A stretch of 64,000 nt of DNA, from the NCBI GenBank assembly GCA_965227155.1, contig OZ245731.1:3472001-3536000 (forward strand). Reading direction: 5' to 3'. The translations under genes and the position numbers were made by a program. The notes under the pieces are model-generated. The model did no database searches. It was not told the DNA's origin and saw nothing but the letters and a program-made list of their open reading frames with translations. Source of the DNA: UBA6059 sp965227155 (GTDB taxonomy: Bacteria; Bacteroidota; Bacteroidia; Cytophagales; Cyclobacteriaceae). Positions 37,534-46,061 of the stretch are shown here, one piece after another (the stretch's first letter is position 1; the number at the start of each line of letters is the position of its first letter).

Positions 37534-37749
37534 CGATTTTGTTGCGCCAATAGTTTAAAAGCCAGCGACTCAATGATAGACGGTTGACCATCGGTAGTTT
37601 TTGCACAAAAGGGATAATTGATGTTGCGACTGATAATCTAAATTCAAATCAATCGAAATTTTCAAAAGCTGATTTTTGACATACTTAAGTGGTTGATTAT
37701 AAATAATTAAAAGCTATTACCCTAAACTTTCACAAGAGTAATTTTAAAA

Positions 37750-37776
37750 TTGAGCCTTTTTCCGGCATTAAGTTTG
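37750..37776 (+). promoter_or_regulatory. Candidate promoter for the gene at 37879
   Basis: TTG at 37750-37752, a 16-base spacer, then TAAGTTTG at 37769-37776, an exact -7 box. The spacing is close to the usual 17-23. It implies a leader of about 97 bases. Confidence 0.5.
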
Positions 37777-37878
37777 GATAATTGTACAAAAATGAGAATC
37801 TTTAAGCTATACTGATGAAAGTCAGATTTTGAACAGAGGAAAGTGAATTAATTACCAGAACCAGCTAAATAAATATTG

Positions 37879-38688
37879 ATGTCAGCTAACCTAGAATTGA
37901 GAGAAAGTTTACAAACCGAAATACCAAAAGGATACAGAGTTTATAAAATCAAAGGTGTCGATCAAACCATAGTCGCCAGAAAAGGCGGCCCCACAGCTGA
38001 ACAAATCAAGAACAAAGATTCTTACAAAGAATTAAGGAACAATCAGAAAGAGTTTGGAATTGCTTCTATCCTGGCCAAAGCGGTCAGAGATTCACTTCCT
38101 GATGAGTTGAAGCAAATCTCTGAAAAATACACCTCAGGCAAGCTTACAGCCCAATTTAGAAACATCACCCGGCATGATAATGGCAAGACTGGCACGCGAT
38201 CATTCGCTTTAAGTGAATTTGGTTCGGATATCGAAGGTTTTGAATTCAATAGCGAATCACCTTTTCCTGAAGCATTTAGAAGCAAGTTCTTTGTAAAAGA
38301 AGGCTCTCACAGAGGGCATGCCATTTTACATTTCCCGGCATTTACACCGGTCAAGGTATTTGAAGCACCCGAAGGCACAACCAATTTTAAGATTAATGCG
38401 CACATGGTCACTCTTTCTGACTATTATTATGACGAGGAAATTGGTGCATATTTTCCCTCAAATCCCGATTTTCAGGGAAAAGTAGGAAGCTTCGAAAGTC
38501 AGATGCTCCCATTGCTCAAAATACCTACCCAGCCTATTACAGCTCAGGTATCGGCAAATAATGGAAAGCCTGTTCCAGCCAAAACAGGTGTTTTCTTACT
38601 GCTTTCTGTAAGGTTTTTCCATTATGAAAACTCCAGGTTCACACAGTTGAGTAAACAATCCTCCTTACAAATCATGAAGGTTTACTAG
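37879..38688 (+). CDS. Unrecognised cytoplasmic protein
   Basis: A 269-residue protein. I start it at ATG 37879 (MSANLELRES) rather than the TTG one codon earlier. It has no signal peptide or membrane segment. The N-terminus (PKGYRVYKIKGVDQTIVARKGGPT) and the middle (RFRNI-like RNITRHDNGKTGTRSF, then a beta-rich HAILHFPAFTPVKVFEAPEGTTNF) suggest two domains, the second rich in beta strands. I do not recognise the family. It stands alone behind a long AT-rich region. Its 3' end overlaps the convergent thioesterase gene by four bases. Confidence 0.7.
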   Translation: MSANLELRESLQTEIPKGYRVYKIKGVDQTIVARKGGPTAEQIKNKDSYKELRNNQKEFGIASILAKAVRDSLPDELKQISEKYTSGKLTAQFRNITRHDNGKTGTRSFALSEFGSDIEGFEFNSESPFPEAFRSKFFVKEGSHRGHAILHFPAFTPVKVFEAPEGTTNFKINAHMVTLSDYYYDEEIGAYFPSNPDFQGKVGSFESQMLPLLKIPTQPITAQVSANNGKPVPAKTGVFLLLSVRFFHYENSRFTQLSKQSSLQIMKVY

Positions 38689-39125
38689 AAGCCAGAATTA
38701 ATCTTGGTTCTGATAAGGTTTGAGGTAGCACGCGCTAGCAGATCGCCATTGCTGTTTGTTAATGTCGCCTGCAGATACATAACGGCTCTTCCCTTGCGAA
38801 TAACTTCTGCTTTAGCCTGAACCACTTCTCCTTTTTTGGCACTCTTTAAAAAATCCAGATTAAGGTTTATTGAAGTGAAGAATTCGGGCTCTCCCTGTGC
38901 AAAAGTGGTAGCGCCCATCACATCATCCAGCATGGTGGCAATCATACCGCCATGCAATATGCCCATAGGATTACACATTTCTTCACGTATCACGAATGAG
39001 AAAACAAGGCTGTTTTCATTTGCTTCAATGAGTTTGCCTTTCAGCCATCTGCCCACCGGCGAAGGACTTGAAGTTGATTCCTTTCCAATATTGGCTTTAA
39101 AAAATGCCAATGCTTTATTTTCCAT
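38685..39125 (-). CDS. PaaI-type hotdog thioesterase
   Basis: A 146-residue hotdog-fold protein with the family active-site motif NPMGILHGGMIATMLDDVMG (about 52-71), where the HGG and Asp are catalytic or substrate-binding. It hydrolyses acyl-CoA thioesters, often phenylacetyl-CoA or related aromatics; the actual substrate is unknown. It is divergent from the MpaB-like oxygenase 25 bases away, so the two may share a promoter region. Confidence 0.87.
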   Translation of the reverse strand: MENKALAFFKANIGKESTSSPSPVGRWLKGKLIEANENSLVFSFVIREEMCNPMGILHGGMIATMLDDVMGATTFAQGEPEFFTSINLNLDFLKSAKKGEVVQAKAEVIRKGRAVMYLQATLTNSNGDLLARATSNLIRTKINSGF

Positions 39126-39150
39126 AAATCTTTTTTGTCTGAAATGAGTT

Positions 39151-40233
39151 ATGATTTCGATGGCTCAAAATTATCCAATTTCTACAGTACCTCTTGAGGA
39201 ATTTCGCTCGGTTCAGGATCCTTATGCCGATCAAGTATTTGTATCACTCAAGTCCGCTGGTTTCAACCCTTTGATGAGTGAGGATTACAATACTTATCAG
39301 CTTAATAGCCAGGAGATTCCGCAAAGCTTCCCAAAAGTGTTGGTAAACTATTTTGCACAGCTCAAAATGAACGCTGCTCAGATAGATGGGAAGTTGATTA
39401 AGGCAGGAACCAGGTTTTTCGATCGACACGCATCTCAACTTATGGCCACTCTGGGATTCCTCTCATTGCCGTATTGTTATGCTGCAGCGGATGGTGCCAA
39501 GGTGCTCTATGCCTCTGAAAGGATACGTAAAAATCCTCACCAGCGATTGTTGGAAACTGCGCAGTTTGTATTTGATGTATGTGCACCGGCCGCATTTTCT
39601 GACGAAGGTAAGGCTGTGGTCTCTATTGGCAAGGTGCGCTTAATGCATGCTGCCATACGCTATTACATTCAAGCTAAAGGAGATTGGAATGAAAGCTGGG
39701 GAGCACCCATCAACCAGGAAGATATGGCAGGTACTAATCTGGCTTTTTCGTTGATTGCTATCCGTGGATTGAGGAAATTGGGATACACCATCTCAGGCGA
39801 ATCAGCATTGGATTACATCCGTTTTTGGTCAGAGGTAGGTAAGCTTCTGGGCATTGAGGAAGCGCTATTACCCAACAGCCTTAAAGAAGCCGTAATCCTC
39901 GATAAAAGAATTTCAAAACGGCATTTCAGGTATTCTCAGGAAGGTGCGGCATTGACTAAAGCGCTAAAAGATAGTATCAATCAACAGAGTAATTTTGAGG
40001 CTGAGGGATTGATGACCTACCTTTTAGGCGAATCGTATTCAAAATTGCTGGGGCTAAATACCTCACGGGTGCAGCAGGCTATTTGGTCTGGCACACAAGG
40101 GTTGATAGCCACTTCTGACCTGCTTTCGAGCTATAGCCGGAGCAACTTTAAATTTGCTTACAGCAATTTTCAAAAACAAGCCTCCAGCGACTCACTAAAG
40201 CCCTTTCGGTTATTGAATAATTTGAACGATTAG
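39151..40233 (+). CDS. MpaB/latex-clearing-like oxygenase family protein (DUF2236)
   Basis: A 360-residue protein of the family that includes rubber oxygenase Lcp and fungal MpaB. Landmarks are the central RLMHAAIRYY (His likely near a haem), EDMAGTNLAFS and RGLRKLGYTIS. Characterised members are b-type haem proteins; most bacterial ones have no known substrate. No signal peptide is seen. ATG codons at 39151 and 39160 are both possible starts. The next gene (OmpA type) follows after 16 bases, suggesting co-transcription. Confidence 0.8.
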   Translation: MISMAQNYPISTVPLEEFRSVQDPYADQVFVSLKSAGFNPLMSEDYNTYQLNSQEIPQSFPKVLVNYFAQLKMNAAQIDGKLIKAGTRFFDRHASQLMATLGFLSLPYCYAAADGAKVLYASERIRKNPHQRLLETAQFVFDVCAPAAFSDEGKAVVSIGKVRLMHAAIRYYIQAKGDWNESWGAPINQEDMAGTNLAFSLIAIRGLRKLGYTISGESALDYIRFWSEVGKLLGIEEALLPNSLKEAVILDKRISKRHFRYSQEGAALTKALKDSINQQSNFEAEGLMTYLLGESYSKLLGLNTSRVQQAIWSGTQGLIATSDLLSSYSRSNFKFAYSNFQKQASSDSLKPFRLLNNLND

Positions 40234-40249
40234 TTAACTTCCCAACAGA

Positions 40250-41467
40250 ATGGGAAAGCATTTATACCTGATCATATTTCGGTCTTTTGTTCTTTCGGCA
40301 GTTGCTTTGATGCTCTGTATGGACCGGGTTTTTGCACAAAACCTTGTACCCAACCACAGCTTTGAAAATATTGGCAACTGCCCGACAATACTCGATCAAT
40401 TGAATTTTACCAAGAACTGGTATGGTCTGGGCACAGCTGACCCATCCCCGGACCTATTCAATAGCTGTGCTGAGGCAGGTACTATGGGTGTTCCGGCTAA
40501 TTTTTTTGGGAATCAGGAAGCAAAAACAGGCGATGGTTATGCCGGACTTATTTGTTACCTGACCTCCAAAAGTGGTAAAAGTTGGAAGCTAAAGGACAAT
40601 CACCGCGAATATCTGATGACAAAACTCCTTGAGCCACTGCAGCAGGGCAAGCGCTACAGAGTTGCGTTTTCAGTAAGCCTGGCAGAGTTTTGCGAGTTTT
40701 CAGTGGATCAAATCGGTCTAATGCTTACTGATAAAATTCCACCTATTGACCCCACTTATATCGATTTTAATTATTTCAAACCGCAGGTCAAAAACCATCC
40801 CGACTCGCTTTTGAGTCATACCAATCGATGGATCACCGTGGAAGATACGATAGTGGCAGAAGGTGGCGAGCAAATTATCACGCTGGGTACTTTTATTCCT
40901 GATAAAATGCTGAACCCTAAAAAGAATGGTGACGGGCAAAATATTTTTTATGAGACCATGGAAGTGCCGAAGCGGGAGCGCCCTCAAATTGCCTATTATT
41001 TTGTAGATGACATTATTGTTTCAACTGTAGACAAGCAGCCAATGCTTAGTGAGGCGGTTACCAAAACGCTGGAGCCTGCCACACAGCTAGAATCACCTTA
41101 TTTTGGCTATCTGCAGGAGGGGGACAAGGTAGTGCTCAATAATATCTATTTCGAATTTGACAAATCGGTGCTCTTACCAGAGTCTTACGCCGAACTGGAA
41201 GAGCTACTTAACTTTTTGAACATTTATTCCGAGTACAAAATCAAAATTACCGGCCATACTGACAATAAAGGCAGTGATGACTATAACCTCAAGCTTTCGC
41301 TGGAAAGGGCGATTGCTGTGGCGAGGTACCTTTATCAAAAGGGAATTCCGCTGGCCCGGCTTGAATACGAGGGCATGGGCAGTAAAGATCCCATTGCTTC
41401 TAATGATACTGAAATCGGACAGGCCAAAAACAGGCGCGTAGAATTTGAGATCATAGGTAAGTATTAG
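40250..41467 (+). CDS. OmpA family outer-membrane protein
   Basis: A 405-residue exported protein with a signal peptide cleaved near VFAQ (residue 30). The first mature residues NLVPNHSFENIGNCP begin a jelly-roll-like domain (about 31-250) typical of Bacteroidota OmpA proteins. The C-terminal 120 residues are an OmpA domain (ITGHTDNKGSDDYNLKLSLERA, then NRRVEFEI) that binds peptidoglycan. It lies 16 bases behind the oxygenase-like gene. It resembles the PD40-OmpA protein at 30032 only in its last domain. Confidence 0.9.
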   Translation: MGKHLYLIIFRSFVLSAVALMLCMDRVFAQNLVPNHSFENIGNCPTILDQLNFTKNWYGLGTADPSPDLFNSCAEAGTMGVPANFFGNQEAKTGDGYAGLICYLTSKSGKSWKLKDNHREYLMTKLLEPLQQGKRYRVAFSVSLAEFCEFSVDQIGLMLTDKIPPIDPTYIDFNYFKPQVKNHPDSLLSHTNRWITVEDTIVAEGGEQIITLGTFIPDKMLNPKKNGDGQNIFYETMEVPKRERPQIAYYFVDDIIVSTVDKQPMLSEAVTKTLEPATQLESPYFGYLQEGDKVVLNNIYFEFDKSVLLPESYAELEELLNFLNIYSEYKIKITGHTDNKGSDDYNLKLSLERAIAVARYLYQKGIPLARLEYEGMGSKDPIASNDTEIGQAKNRRVEFEIIGKY

Positions 41468-41531
41468 CCGCTCATAATAGTTTTATTGAAATGCGTGGTA
41501 ATTATTTCAAGATTCAGGGAAAATACTGCTT

Positions 41532-43253
41532 ATGAGAAAACTATACATCATCGGAATACTGCTACTGTTTTGTAATCTATCATTTGGTCAGGAATACGAC
41601 CTGCTTATTTTAAATGGTCGTGTGATGGATGGATCGGGAAACCCATGGTTTTATCAGGATGTAGCAATTAAAGATGGCAAGATTGTGAAGCTGGGTCTGC
41701 TTAAAGATGCTAAAGCAAGAGAAGTAATTGACGCAAGGGGCAAGATTGTCTCTCCGGGATTTATTGATATCCACTCTCATGCTGATGGCCCACGCGGTGA
41801 ATTTAATGGCATTCGCATGGATAATCATGAAATGAAAGCAGCCCATAATCTGGTAATGCAGGGGATAACCACCTTGGTAGTCAATCATGATGGACGCAGC
41901 CCTGAATCCATAGCTGACCAGATTGCGCAGTTGGAAGAAAATGGGACAGGGCCTAATGTAGGTGTGATGGTAGGGCATAATAGTATTCGCTACAGGGCCT
42001 TGGGAGAAGATTTTAGGCGACTGGCTACCGAAGAAGAAATCAACAAGATGAAGGATTTTATTCGTGAAGGTATGGAGGCAGGAGCCCTTGGTTTATCTGC
42101 CGGGCTCGAATATGTACCAGGACGATGGTCCAATACCGAGGAGGTGGTAGCGCTTGTGGGTTCACTTAAGCCCTGGGGTGGTGTATATATCGTACATGAA
42201 AGGGCTAGCGGCTCTGACCCGATGTGGTTTTTGCCGAGCAGGGGTGAACCGAAAACTACGATGCTGGAAAACATTGAGGAAATCATAGAAGTGGCAGATC
42301 GCACCGGCGTACCCAGCTGCGCCACTCATATCAAAGTAAAAGGAGCTGACTACTGGGGCGTGTCTACCGCCATAGTGAACCTTATCCAGACAGCCAGAAA
42401 CAGGGGTGTAGATGTGTGGGCCGACCAGTATCCTTACAATACGACAGGCTCTGACGGAAGTACCGAACTCATTCCAGGTTGGGCCATAGAAAGAGACCGG
42501 TGGCGATCCAGCCTTACAGGAAACTCTGCTGACAATGGAGGTCCTGAAACCACTTTTAAAAGTGCACTCACCAGGGTATTGGAAAATGATGAGCAGAGAA
42601 GAAAACTAGAATTGGATATTAAGCGGGAAATTGAGCGACGAGGAGGCCCCGAAAATATCATCATATTTGACTACCCTAAAGAAGATTGGATTGGTAAGTC
42701 AATAGCTCAGGTGGCAGAGGAGCAGGACATGTCACTGGTGCAGCTGGCCATTACCATGCAGCTGGAGGGTTACCCCGACAGGCCCGGCGGTGCCAGATTG
42801 AGAGGTTTTTCGTTATCTGAAATGGATATTGAGATATTGGCGCAACAACCCTGGGTCATTACTGCTACTGATGCAGGCATAGCAGGGCCGGAAAGAAATC
42901 CTGTCCATGCCAGGTATTATGGTACATTTCCGCGAAAAATCGCCTGGTATGCCAAACACCGAAAGGTTATTAGCGTAGAGCATGCCATTCGTTCCAGCAC
43001 CAGCCTACCTGCACAATTTTTGGGATTGAAGGATAGAGGCCTGATCAAGGAAGGCTATCATGCTGACATTGTGATCTTCGACCTTGACGATATTAAAGAT
43101 GAGGCTACCTTCTTTGAACCGCATCAGTATCCTACCGGTATAGAGCAGGTGTTGATAGGAGGAGAATACATGATTAAAGATGGTCAGCTTACGAAAAACC
43201 TTCCTGGCAAAGTGATTCGAAATGATCAAAGCTTTAGATATAAGATGAACTAA
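41532..43253 (+). CDS. N-acyl-D-amino-acid deacylase (D-aminoacylase family)
   Basis: A 573-residue amidohydrolase with a signal peptide ending at SFGQ (residue 20), so it acts outside the cytoplasm. The metal-binding motif SPGFIDIHSHAD (about 74-85) and the C-terminal HYADIVIFDLDD-like return strand are typical of the superfamily. VGHNSIR and GLSAGLEYVPG match the D-aminoacylase subgroup. It likely releases D-amino acids from N-acyl or peptide precursors, possibly from peptidoglycan (inference). The DUF2721 gene follows 12 bases later. Confidence 0.88.
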   Translation: MRKLYIIGILLLFCNLSFGQEYDLLILNGRVMDGSGNPWFYQDVAIKDGKIVKLGLLKDAKAREVIDARGKIVSPGFIDIHSHADGPRGEFNGIRMDNHEMKAAHNLVMQGITTLVVNHDGRSPESIADQIAQLEENGTGPNVGVMVGHNSIRYRALGEDFRRLATEEEINKMKDFIREGMEAGALGLSAGLEYVPGRWSNTEEVVALVGSLKPWGGVYIVHERASGSDPMWFLPSRGEPKTTMLENIEEIIEVADRTGVPSCATHIKVKGADYWGVSTAIVNLIQTARNRGVDVWADQYPYNTTGSDGSTELIPGWAIERDRWRSSLTGNSADNGGPETTFKSALTRVLENDEQRRKLELDIKREIERRGGPENIIIFDYPKEDWIGKSIAQVAEEQDMSLVQLAITMQLEGYPDRPGGARLRGFSLSEMDIEILAQQPWVITATDAGIAGPERNPVHARYYGTFPRKIAWYAKHRKVISVEHAIRSSTSLPAQFLGLKDRGLIKEGYHADIVIFDLDDIKDEATFFEPHQYPTGIEQVLIGGEYMIKDGQLTKNLPGKVIRNDQSFRYKMN

Positions 43254-43265
43254 ATTTGTGGGGGT

Positions 43266-43664
43266 ATGGAAATAGGAATCTCTACCCCCGCACTTTTATT
43301 CCCCGCTATCACGCTCTTATTGCTGGCTTACACAAACCGTTTTCTGGCGATAGCAAACCTCATTCGTAACCTACATAAGCAGCATCAGGAAAACCCCGAC
43401 CATAAAGTAATCATTGGTCAAATTAGTAATTTAAGGCTGAGGATGAATCTGATCCGGTACATGCAAGCCTTTGGCATCCTTAGCTTTATCGGATGTGTGC
43501 TGTCCATTTTCTTTCTGTACCTTGGGTTGATTATGGCTGGCAATTTGGCTTTTGGGGCGAGTCTTATCCTGCTGATGTGTTCGCTGGCAGTTTCTTTCTA
43601 TGAAACACAGATATCAGCCAAAGCGCTCAATATTGAACTGAGTGACATGGAAGGAAAGATTTAA
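43266..43664 (+). CDS. DUF2721 membrane protein
   Basis: A 132-residue protein with three membrane helices (about 8-28, 66-88 and 90-113). The first part, TPALLFPAITLLLLAYTNRFLAIANLIRNL, fits the DUF2721 family, which has no known function. It lies 12 bases behind the D-aminoacylase gene, so a shared transcript is likely. Confidence 0.82.
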   Translation: MEIGISTPALLFPAITLLLLAYTNRFLAIANLIRNLHKQHQENPDHKVIIGQISNLRLRMNLIRYMQAFGILSFIGCVLSIFFLYLGLIMAGNLAFGASLILLMCSLAVSFYETQISAKALNIELSDMEGKI

Positions 43665-43674
43665 ATTGCCCTTC

Positions 43675-44103
43675 TTAATTGAAGGTCTGTAGCCCAAAAC
43701 CAAAAGTGCCAATAAGCAAACATAATGGACTGTATAGCGCGCTATCCCTTTTGGCAAAAGGGGTATCAATTATGTTTTTAAAGAAACCAATATATTTAAA
43801 ATCACCGATTGCCCTGGCCATGAAAAACAATGGTATGGCGTATCCTAAAAACTGATATAACCAAACAGGCAACAGCTGCTGTAGGTCTAGCAGGCGGATG
43901 GAGTAATACGCAGAAAATAAAAGAAGCCCAGTACAAACTATCGAGCAGTCCACTTTACCGGGATTGATAATTTTCTCTCCCTTTTCGTTTGTAGGTAGCG
44001 CCGCTTCAAATCCCCACCTGCCTCCGGTAGCCCAGTATCCGTGCAGCAGACTTAAGATGAGCAGGATTGTAGCCAAAAAAAGATTGATTATTGTTATCAA
44101 CAT
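43675..44103 (-). CDS. DUF3995 membrane protein
   Basis: A 142-residue protein with four membrane helices. HGYWATGGRWGFEAALP near residue 20 is the family signature, and a lone CSIVC motif falls in the second helix. Function unknown. It converges with the DUF2721 gene with only ten bases between. Confidence 0.83.
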   Translation of the reverse strand: MLITIINLFLATILLILSLLHGYWATGGRWGFEAALPTNEKGEKIINPGKVDCSIVCTGLLLFSAYYSIRLLDLQQLLPVWLYQFLGYAIPLFFMARAIGDFKYIGFFKNIIDTPFAKRDSALYSPLCLLIGTFGFGLQTFN

Positions 44104-44192
44104 GGGTTCGCCATATATTAAAAAATAAAAGTTGGCCGAAACTAGCTAAACCGAAATAAAAAATTTATGACGTTTGTCAATGCTTCAACGAA

Positions 44193-44822
44193 CTAGACTG
44201 GCAATGAGGCTTCATTGATTTGTCGGAAGGTTAAATTGATCCTCGGTGAATCCACTTTTTTGGTTGGTGGCAGGCGGTGGAGCCAATGCTGCTGTGTGAC
44301 ACCTTTCATGACCAGAAGGCTGCCATGAGCAAGCCAAATGTCTTTACGCTCTTTGGTTTTTTTATGCTTGAAGCTGAATTTCCTCTCTGCGCCGAGGCTC
44401 AAAGAGGCTATAGCACCATTTTTCCTGAGTTCCTGCTCTCCGTCGCTATGGTATGCCATACCTTCATCACCAGAATGATACAGATTAAGCAAACAGGAAT
44501 TGAACTTCTCACCGGTGAACGCCTCGATACGGTTTTTGATCATCAGTAATCCTTCAGTCCATGCTAATGCCACTTTGGTGGTGCCCGAATATCGGTAAGG
44601 AAAAGGCCTATCGGCATACCAGGCTACCTTTCGCTTTGTTTCAATAAGCTTACCCATGATCACCGCCTTGTCTGCTTCCCACGGGATTGCATCAAGTAAC
44701 TCCTTGAATAATGTATCAGCTTCTGAATGTGTAAACTGTTTTCCATAATAAATCGCTTCGCCATCATATGGAAGAAGATTGGTAGCGCTATTGTCCTGCT
44801 GATCAAAAAGGTCAAGGGTCAT
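44193..44822 (-). CDS. AlkB-like 2-oxoglutarate/Fe(II) dioxygenase
   Basis: A 209-residue DNA repair enzyme that oxidatively removes methyl groups such as 1-methyladenine and 3-methylcytosine. Iron ligands are H125, D127 (YHSDGE) and H182, and the 2-oxoglutarate-binding arginines are R194 and R200 in RINLTFR. PYRYSG (about 75-80) contributes to the nucleotide lid. All catalytic residues are present. Eight bases separate it from the methyltransferase upstream, so they form a two-gene unit. Confidence 0.93.
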   Translation of the reverse strand: MTLDLFDQQDNSATNLLPYDGEAIYYGKQFTHSEADTLFKELLDAIPWEADKAVIMGKLIETKRKVAWYADRPFPYRYSGTTKVALAWTEGLLMIKNRIEAFTGEKFNSCLLNLYHSGDEGMAYHSDGEQELRKNGAIASLSLGAERKFSFKHKKTKERKDIWLAHGSLLVMKGVTQQHWLHRLPPTKKVDSPRINLTFRQINEASLPV

Positions 44823-44830
44823 AAAGCAGC

Positions 44831-45577
44831 CTATATTTTTCTGGCTATGTAAAATCCGTAGCTGTAATAATCCTTAAATCGATTGTAGAGCGCAATTTCC
44901 TCTTGACTAAGGCGCACGGTTTCCTGTGCTGCTTCTGAATGGTTATGTCTGTCTAAAAAATTGGAAAAGTGATTAGCCAATGGTTTGTAGTAGTTATCGA
45001 GCCAGGTACTTTGGGGCAGATGGAAATATCCCTGCAAACTGTATCCATTGGACTCAAGTACCTTTATTTTACTCCCAGCAGTATCAATTTCAGGATATTC
45101 ATAAGTCCAAAAGTCTTCAATTTCTTTGGGCCTCTGAGGGGTGATCCAGGTGATTTCACTAACCGCCAAAAAACCACCAGGCTTCAAAAAATTCCGCCAT
45201 TGTTGTATGCCTTTGGTAAAACCCATATTGTAGATGGCACCTTCAGACCAAATGATATCCAGGCTATCAGTCGCAAATGGCAGGTCTTCCATAGAGGTAT
45301 TGATAGTCGTTATTTTATCTGAAAGGTGATGTTTTTGTGCATCTGCCTTCAACTTATCCAAAAATGTGGGGAAGAGGTCTACCGCAGTTATACTGGCATT
45401 TAGCTTTTCTGCTAGCAACAAGGTGTGGCTGCCAGAGCCGCATCCGATATCGGCTATCTTCAACTGTTCTTCCGGTAAATGCATATAGCTCAAAGCTTTG
45501 AGGGTATCCTTATTACTGCCGGGTCCCTGACGCGGAGTGCGGCTATGAAGATCCACCAATAGCTCGATATCTGTCAT
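44831..45577 (-). CDS. Class I SAM-dependent methyltransferase
   Basis: A 248-residue enzyme from ATG 45577 (MTDIELLVDLHSRTPRQGPG); an in-frame extension upstream to 45628 is judged not real. Motif I, IADIGCGSGSHTLLLAE (about 57-73), binds S-adenosylmethionine. EDLPFATDSLDIIWSEGAIYNMGF and LKPGGFLAVSE are motifs of the family. The target is unknown; close relatives act on small molecules. It is co-directional with alkB and divergent from the PadR gene. Confidence 0.88.
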   Translation of the reverse strand: MTDIELLVDLHSRTPRQGPGSNKDTLKALSYMHLPEEQLKIADIGCGSGSHTLLLAEKLNASITAVDLFPTFLDKLKADAQKHHLSDKITTINTSMEDLPFATDSLDIIWSEGAIYNMGFTKGIQQWRNFLKPGGFLAVSEITWITPQRPKEIEDFWTYEYPEIDTAGSKIKVLESNGYSLQGYFHLPQSTWLDNYYKPLANHFSNFLDRHNHSEAAQETVRLSQEEIALYNRFKDYYSYGFYIARKI

Positions 45578-45659
45578 AGTAAAGGTTGATTTTAAAGTCG
45601 GGTAAATATAGCCATTGGGCCCGATCAAACGGTTGTCTTAGCATTATTTTCGTAAATGC

Positions 45660-45695
45660 AGAACAAATAGTAATTGCATTTCGTATATTTGTTCT
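45660..45695 (+). promoter_or_regulatory. Inverted repeat over the PadR promoter (candidate operator)
   Basis: AGAACAAATA (45660-45669) and TATTTGTTCT (45686-45695) form a perfect 10-bp inverted repeat with a 16-base spacer. The right arm overlaps an exact -7 box, TATATTTG at 45684-45691, which lies 26 bases before the PadR start. PadR regulators commonly repress their own operon by binding such dyads, so autoregulation is likely. Confidence 0.65.
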
Positions 45696-45716
45696 ACATT
45701 AAAGAACTAATCGTAA

Positions 45717-46061
45717 ATGAAAGGGACATATTTAGGAGAATTTGAAGAGATCGTATTGTTGATCATTGGTGTACTGGGGGAGGAAGCCTACGGGCTTGCC
45801 ATTAAAGATGCCTTTGAGCAGCAGGGAGGGCGGTCGGTAGCCATTGGGGCTGTGCATTCCGCACTCAATCGACTGGAGGAGAAAGGTTTTGTGGAATCTG
45901 AAATGAGCGGTGCCACAGCAGCTAGGGGTGGAAGAAGAAAGCGTATTTTCAGCATTACGGCAGCCGGCAAAAAAGCCTTATTGAATGCCAGAGACCTTCG
46001 CGTATCACTGTGGCAGCAGATTCCGGATTTATCCCTTGGCAAATTTTCTTTCAATGTCTGA
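45717..46061 (+). CDS. PadR family transcriptional regulator
   Basis: A 114-residue winged-helix protein. LGEFEEIVLLIIGVLGEEAYGLAIKDAF is the first helical unit, AVHSALNRLEEKGFVES the recognition helix and wing, and RRKRIFSITAAGKKAL the second strand of the wing. It belongs to the short PadR type often paired with a permease in Bacteroidota. The last eight bases overlap the start of the permease gene, so the two are co-translated. A strong inverted repeat lies on its promoter. Confidence 0.9.
   Translation: MKGTYLGEFEEIVLLIIGVLGEEAYGLAIKDAFEQQGGRSVAIGAVHSALNRLEEKGFVESEMSGATAARGGRRKRIFSITAAGKKALLNARDLRVSLWQQIPDLSLGKFSFNV

Larger units (their letters stand above)
37444..37878. other. Divergent intergenic region with two candidate promoters
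   Basis: 435 bases without an ORF I can support, between the reverse SulP gene and the forward gene at 37879. It is AT-rich. It contains one exact -7 box for each strand (described separately) and no clear terminator, RNA gene or repeat. Confidence 0.5.

Noticed and set aside
43251..43258. Exact -7 box TAAATTTG before the DUF2721 gene
   Set aside because: It overlaps the preceding stop and would start transcription about two bases before the ATG; probably chance, as the two genes look co-transcribed.
45985..46053. In-frame extension of the permease inside the PadR gene
   Set aside because: The known PadR-linked prefix domain begins at MSDYREPP (46054), which has the usual short overlap.
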